From contig CAMUAR010000034.1 in the NCBI GenBank assembly GCA_947086895.1, positions 1 through 38,190 of the forward strand: 38,190 nt of DNA, in the 5' to 3' direction. Positions 34,839-38,190 of the stretch are shown one piece after another. Source of the stretch: an uncultured Lachnospiraceae bacterium. GTDB lineage: Bacteria; Bacillota; Clostridia; Lachnospirales; Lachnospiraceae. A program made the translations under genes and the position numbers. Position 1 is the stretch's first letter, and every line of letters starts with the position of its first letter. The notes below the pieces were generated by a model that was not told where the DNA came from, did no database searches, and saw nothing but the letters and a program-made list of their open reading frames with translations.

Positions 34839-35126
34839 TCCAAAATCCCTCTTATTACAATAATACCTAGAATTCCTTATTTATTATTTTGATAAAAATA
34901 CATCTTATTGACATACTGCTTAAATTTTCTCAAATCCACGTCCCAAAATTTTTATTATTCCATTTTTAAAAAATATATCTGCAAGTCCAAGCCTTATCTA
35001 AATATTCAGCAGCTTACAAAACGAACGATTGCTACAATATAGATTTTCTATTATCACTTGCCTATACACGGACATAGCACATTTGAGCTATAAAATTATG
35101 CTAAGAAACATAAATATTTCCCTGTT
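34839..35126. other. Spacer between the Hsp70 and J-domain genes
   Basis: 288 A+T-rich bases with no ORF, clear terminator or recognised promoter. Both genes may share a transcript, or the J-domain gene may have its own promoter here. Confidence 0.45.
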
Positions 35127-36926
35127 TTAATATTCTTCGGACTCTTCTTCCAATAAAACATTTAACTCCCCATCAAACAAAAATTCTTCTGCTCTATCCT
35201 GAGACTCTTCTAAAAACTGAACCTGCTGTTTTGCCTTCTCAACTGCCTGCACAATCAAATAACGCCGTCCGCTGTGCAGATATCTGGCAAACCAATTGAT
35301 AAAAAGCCCGATCTGCTCGCGCTGTCCGCCGACGCTGTTATGATAATACTGGGTCAATTCTTCAAGAATCTTTTTATTTTCTTCCTGCTGTATTGGCGGA
35401 ATCATCAATTTCTGCATTTCTTTCCGATACCGCTCCAGCTCCGACCTGCTTAGTTCCTGATTTGAAAGCAAAATATGATTGCGTATACCCTGAGCATTGG
35501 CAACTTCAACATACAAAAGACCATTGATGTCATAAGTAAAATATACGTCAATCCACTCTTCGCCTGCCGGTTTTGGATAAACAGGAATAGAAATTTCACC
35601 GAGAAAAAGGTTGTCCTTCGCGTAGTACTCTTCCCCCTGATAAATGCGCACGGTAATGCCGTCCTGATAATCGTTCATTGTCACAAGCCGCTGGCAGTGG
35701 GAAGTTGGAAGTGTTGAATTTCGCTCGATCATCGGCAGAAGATAACCCTGCAAATCGCTCTTTTTCCGCCATGTTTCAACTCCTAATGTAAACGGACACA
35801 CATCCGTCAGCAGCATATCCCGAATATCTTCCCTGCGCGCCCGAATACCAGCATAAACGCCCGCACCCATCGCCACCACTTTATCTGTCTCGCCAAGCAC
35901 TATTGGTTCTTTTCCAAGCAGTTCTGTTAAAAACCGTTTGACAACAGTTAGTCTTGACGAACCACCGACCATAATCAGATCATCCAAATCCGATACTCTC
36001 GCTTGTGCATCCCTTAAAATATGTATAAATAATTTTTTAATTCTGGAAAAAAGCGGCATACATATTTCAAATAAAATATCCTGATTCAATTTTGAAGTGT
36101 ATGTTTTTCCCGAAACCTCCAATACAAGTTCAACCTCATTTTCCTGTTCCAGACGACACTTTGCATCTTCCGCACATTGCATCAACGCCGCGTACTCAGA
36201 AATCGTCAGGTCAATCCGTGTACTATTATTTTCTGTTCTGCAATTTTGTGTTAAAGCATCATTCTCTTTCCAAGCCAGACCATTTTCTTCGCAGAAATAT
36301 TTCGCAATCAGCTGATCGATATCATCGCCGCCAAGATAATTGTCGCCTGCGACCGCCACAATCTCAATAATATTGTCAAAACATTCCACATAAGATAAAT
36401 CCAGCGTCCCGCCCCCAAAATCAAATACAAGCAGCGTCAGATCCTTCTCCCCGTATGTTGTCCGGTAGGCAAGTGCCGCGGCGGACGGTTCATTGATTAA
36501 TCTTTTCACCGAGAGTCCGGCAATCTTCGCCGCCTTTTTTGTGTCGCTGCGCTGTTTATCATTAAAATACGCTGGAACCGTAATCACAGCTTCTTCAATT
36601 TCCTCTTTCAGAAAATATTCTGCATTTTTTTTGATTCGTTCGAGTACCATTGCAGAAAGCTCCATCGGAGTATAATCTTTTTCTCCAAGACGATATTTTT
36701 TCTCTGTTCCCATAAAACGCTTAAAAGACGCCGCGGTATCTTTTTTGTGCGTTAAGATTCGTTTCTTCGCCTGTGTTCCAACCGCAAGCCCCTCGCCGCA
36801 AATATAACTTACAACACTTGGAAATAAAACCTGCCCGCACTCATCCGCAATCAGACGCGGTTGCCCATCCGCCCAGTATGCTGCCAAACTGTTTGTCGTT
36901 CCCAAATCAATCCCTATAACTGCCAT
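35127..36926 (-). CDS. hscC: HscC-like Hsp70 (DnaK-family) chaperone
   Basis: This 599-residue protein has the Hsp70 ATPase domain (1 to about 375): IGIDLGTTNSLAAYW, VITVPAYFNDKQR, NEPSAAALAY, FDFGGGTLDLS and VGGSSRL. It continues with a substrate domain (DVCPFTLGVETW, MIERNSTLPTS, DYQDGITVRIYQGE) and a short, acidic helical end (EEESEEY). The compact size and the LGTTNSLAAYW opening fit HscC better than housekeeping DnaK (about 610-640). There is no grpE or dnaJ beside it; the giant J-domain gene next downstream is the likely partner. GGGGG lies about 5 bases before ATG 36926. The symbol is by family resemblance. Confidence 0.9.
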   Translation of the reverse strand: MAVIGIDLGTTNSLAAYWADGQPRLIADECGQVLFPSVVSYICGEGLAVGTQAKKRILTHKKDTAASFKRFMGTEKKYRLGEKDYTPMELSAMVLERIKKNAEYFLKEEIEEAVITVPAYFNDKQRSDTKKAAKIAGLSVKRLINEPSAAALAYRTTYGEKDLTLLVFDFGGGTLDLSYVECFDNIIEIVAVAGDNYLGGDDIDQLIAKYFCEENGLAWKENDALTQNCRTENNSTRIDLTISEYAALMQCAEDAKCRLEQENEVELVLEVSGKTYTSKLNQDILFEICMPLFSRIKKLFIHILRDAQARVSDLDDLIMVGGSSRLTVVKRFLTELLGKEPIVLGETDKVVAMGAGVYAGIRARREDIRDMLLTDVCPFTLGVETWRKKSDLQGYLLPMIERNSTLPTSHCQRLVTMNDYQDGITVRIYQGEEYYAKDNLFLGEISIPVYPKPAGEEWIDVYFTYDINGLLYVEVANAQGIRNHILLSNQELSRSELERYRKEMQKLMIPPIQQEENKKILEELTQYYHNSVGGQREQIGLFINWFARYLHSGRRYLIVQAVEKAKQQVQFLEESQDRAEEFLFDGELNVLLEEESEEY

Positions 36927-37171
36927 AAAACCCCCGTTTCTGTGCCGCTTTTAAAATATTCTTTCCTTTCCTGTTGTCGGACAATCATATATTGTAATGA
37001 ATTTTTGTTATGAAAAAAGCAACACTTCAATAAATATTTTGTTTGATTTGCCGAACTTTTCATAAATTCTTTCTAAATATATTTACATCCTATTCTATTC
37101 CTTGACAAATCCTTGCCTTATTTGATTCTGCAAACAGGAATAAAAAATCTTTGTTTTATCTGCCAATAAAA

Positions 37172-37849
37172 CTATTCAAATTTTAAGTTCAGCGTACTGG
37201 AAATGGAAAGTTTCACCATACTGATATAATAAGTATTATCATCAAAATCCACGACAGCCTTCTGTGGAGAATCGCTTGTCCCATCAAAATTAGACCCTAA
37301 TTTTGATTCAATTGTCCAGGAAACCTTTTTTGTTTTAAATGTATCGTAATGAGAATCATGCATTGTATCATAATCCACCTTTACGCCTTTATCCTCCAGC
37401 GCTTTCAGAGCTTCATCCTCTGTCATTCCCCAAAAATCAATGCCGTTTATCAAAACTTGAGCCTGGTCTGCACTGTCAAACTCCGTGTTATAAAAAAACG
37501 TCATAATCCGGCAGCCATACACACTTTTTGAACTGTCGCTTGGATTGTAGCACATTACAGTTACTGGACATTTACGTGGATAATCTGAATTTCCCAAATG
37601 AAACGAGCGGAAACTCGCCTCCCTCGGCTTAAATGTTGTTGTCAAAGTTTCCTGATTTCCACTTGCATCTGTTGTGATCAATCCATTATCGATACACTTC
37701 TGCAATTTCCCGTCCAGCGGCACTTCCTTGCCTGCAATCGTAATTGTAACAGCGGAACCAGCCCCGCACGCCGTAAACAGGAAGCACGAAATCACAAACA
37801 TCGCACACAAAAAAATCCGCCCCAACTTATAAAGACTTTTTTTACCCAT
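37172..37849 (-). CDS. Lipoprotein of unknown function
   Basis: From ATG 37849, with AAGGAGGG 5 bases upstream, this is 225 residues. A lipoprotein signal (MGKKSLYKLGRIFLCAMFVI, then SCFLFTAC) ends at the acylated Cys of LFTAC-GAG. The mature part opens VTITIAGKEVPLDG and has no family I recognise; it contains WGMTEDEALKALEDKGVKV, which recalls a PASTA-like or lipoprotein repeat helix, and ends in beta strands. The 15-codon extension to 37894 lies in a hairpin-rich leader and is rejected. It precedes the Hsp70 gene by 245 bases on the same strand; a functional link is unproven. Confidence 0.82.
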   Translation of the reverse strand: MGKKSLYKLGRIFLCAMFVISCFLFTACGAGSAVTITIAGKEVPLDGKLQKCIDNGLITTDASGNQETLTTTFKPREASFRSFHLGNSDYPRKCPVTVMCYNPSDSSKSVYGCRIMTFFYNTEFDSADQAQVLINGIDFWGMTEDEALKALEDKGVKVDYDTMHDSHYDTFKTKKVSWTIESKLGSNFDGTSDSPQKAVVDFDDNTYYISMVKLSISSTLNLKFE

Positions 37850-37862
37850 AGTCCCTCCTTCT

Positions 37863-37962
37863 TTCTTTGAACGTTTCTGTTCAAAGAACCGCAAGAGAAC
37901 GCTGCGAATGCAGTTTCTCCTCTTTTTTAGATTGTAAAGCGATCTGTTTTATCACTTTACAA
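37863..37962 (-). promoter_or_regulatory. Triple-hairpin 5' leader of the lipoprotein gene
   Basis: Read on the minus strand, three stems stand in a row before the ribosome site: TTGTAAAG/CTTTACAA (37932-37962), GAGAA...CTGC-ATTC-GCAG...TTCTC (about 37896-37919), and TTCTTTGAAC/GTTCAAAGAA (37863-37888). The middle one is the second copy of the hairpin in the trpB leader. None has a T-run behind it. Confidence 0.55.
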
Positions 37963-38144
37963 AAAATTGTTTGTAAGACAGCTGTAAAATAATATTGATA
38001 CAATATGGCGTCACAAAATTTCAGCGTGATCCATCCGTTTTATTCCTTTACAACACTCCTCTTGTATTATACACCTATAAGAATTTGTGTCAATTATTTC
38101 TCCAACTTTTTAAAATAACGATATAAATTATTTCTATAAATCAT

Positions 38145-38188
38145 AACCACCCGTCAAACGGGTGGTTTGCTCTGCGGCTATAAGCCGC
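38145..38188 (+). mobile_element. Probable left end of an IS200/IS605-family element
   Basis: A perfect 10-bp hairpin AACCACCCGT/ACGGGTGGTT with loop CAA (38145-38167) is followed by GCGGCT/AGCCGC with loop ATA (38174-38188). This pair resembles subterminal hairpins at IS605-type left ends. The element body lies beyond the window. Confidence 0.55.
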
Positions 38189-38190
38189 TG

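Noticed and set aside
1..38190. tRNA or rRNA genes
   Set aside because: No cloverleaf with TTCGA-type arms or rRNA-like conserved stretch was seen on either strand by eye; a tRNAscan run would settle it.

Overview
The window looks like chromosomal DNA from a low-to-moderate G+C member of the Clostridia, most likely Lachnospiraceae. The inference rests on strong AGGAGG-type ribosome binding sites, a tryptophan T-box leader, a spore maturation protein (SpmB), a YitT-family membrane protein, an SprA-like HExxH protein, and a membrane-anchored type I pullulanase beside a GH27 alpha-galactosidase. No rRNA, tRNA, CRISPR array or prophage is visible. Both window ends carry hairpins that resemble IS200/IS605 ends (a right end at the start, a left end at the finish), so this may be a whole draft contig that broke at repeats.

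Layout. 1-2905 (+): an ArsC/Spx-like thioredoxin-fold protein, then a sigma-A promoter, a Trp (UGG) T-box with terminator, a 17-codon ORF with two Trp codons, a nested hairpin and a TrpB2-type tryptophan synthase beta chain. 2916-4969 (-): an OmpR-type response regulator and its histidine kinase. 5139-8168: a restriction-modification island with an apparently 5'-truncated PD-(D/E)xK nuclease (+) convergent with a small XRE regulator and a 5-methylcytosine methyltransferase (-). 8347-13703 (-): asnA and ppk, closely spaced, then pfkA and spmB; ppk carries a lysine-rich tandem-repeat tail ended by a homopolymer frameshift. 14312-15630 (+): GH27 alpha-galactosidase translationally coupled to a 63-residue Cys-rich protein. 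16095-19421 (-): a zinc-ribbon/DUF4352-like membrane protein, a possible ADP-ribosyltransferase-fold protein, a nucleoside-phosphorylase-like enzyme and an SprA-like protein. 19749-22448 (-): pullulanase. 22960-28119 (-): a three-gene ABC operon of two half-transporters, each with its own N-terminal domain and zinc ribbon, flanking a DUF1854-type protein. 29009-29887 (-): a YitT-type protein. 30231-37849 (-): a lipoprotein, an HscC-like Hsp70 and a 1535-residue protein with an N-terminal J-domain and a C-terminal DUF1963/YwqG-like domain.

The strongest candidates for under-described biology are the Hsp70/giant J-protein pair, the double ABC/DUF1854 exporter, and the layered tryptophan leader ahead of trpB. 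The intergenic regions are rich in short structured repeats. These include four copies of a GAGCGTGTTTGAAAA motif, two copies of a GCTGCGAATGCAG hairpin, two inverted-repeat-bounded segments that could be MITEs, and an orphan 19-bp hairpin behind a TTGACA box.
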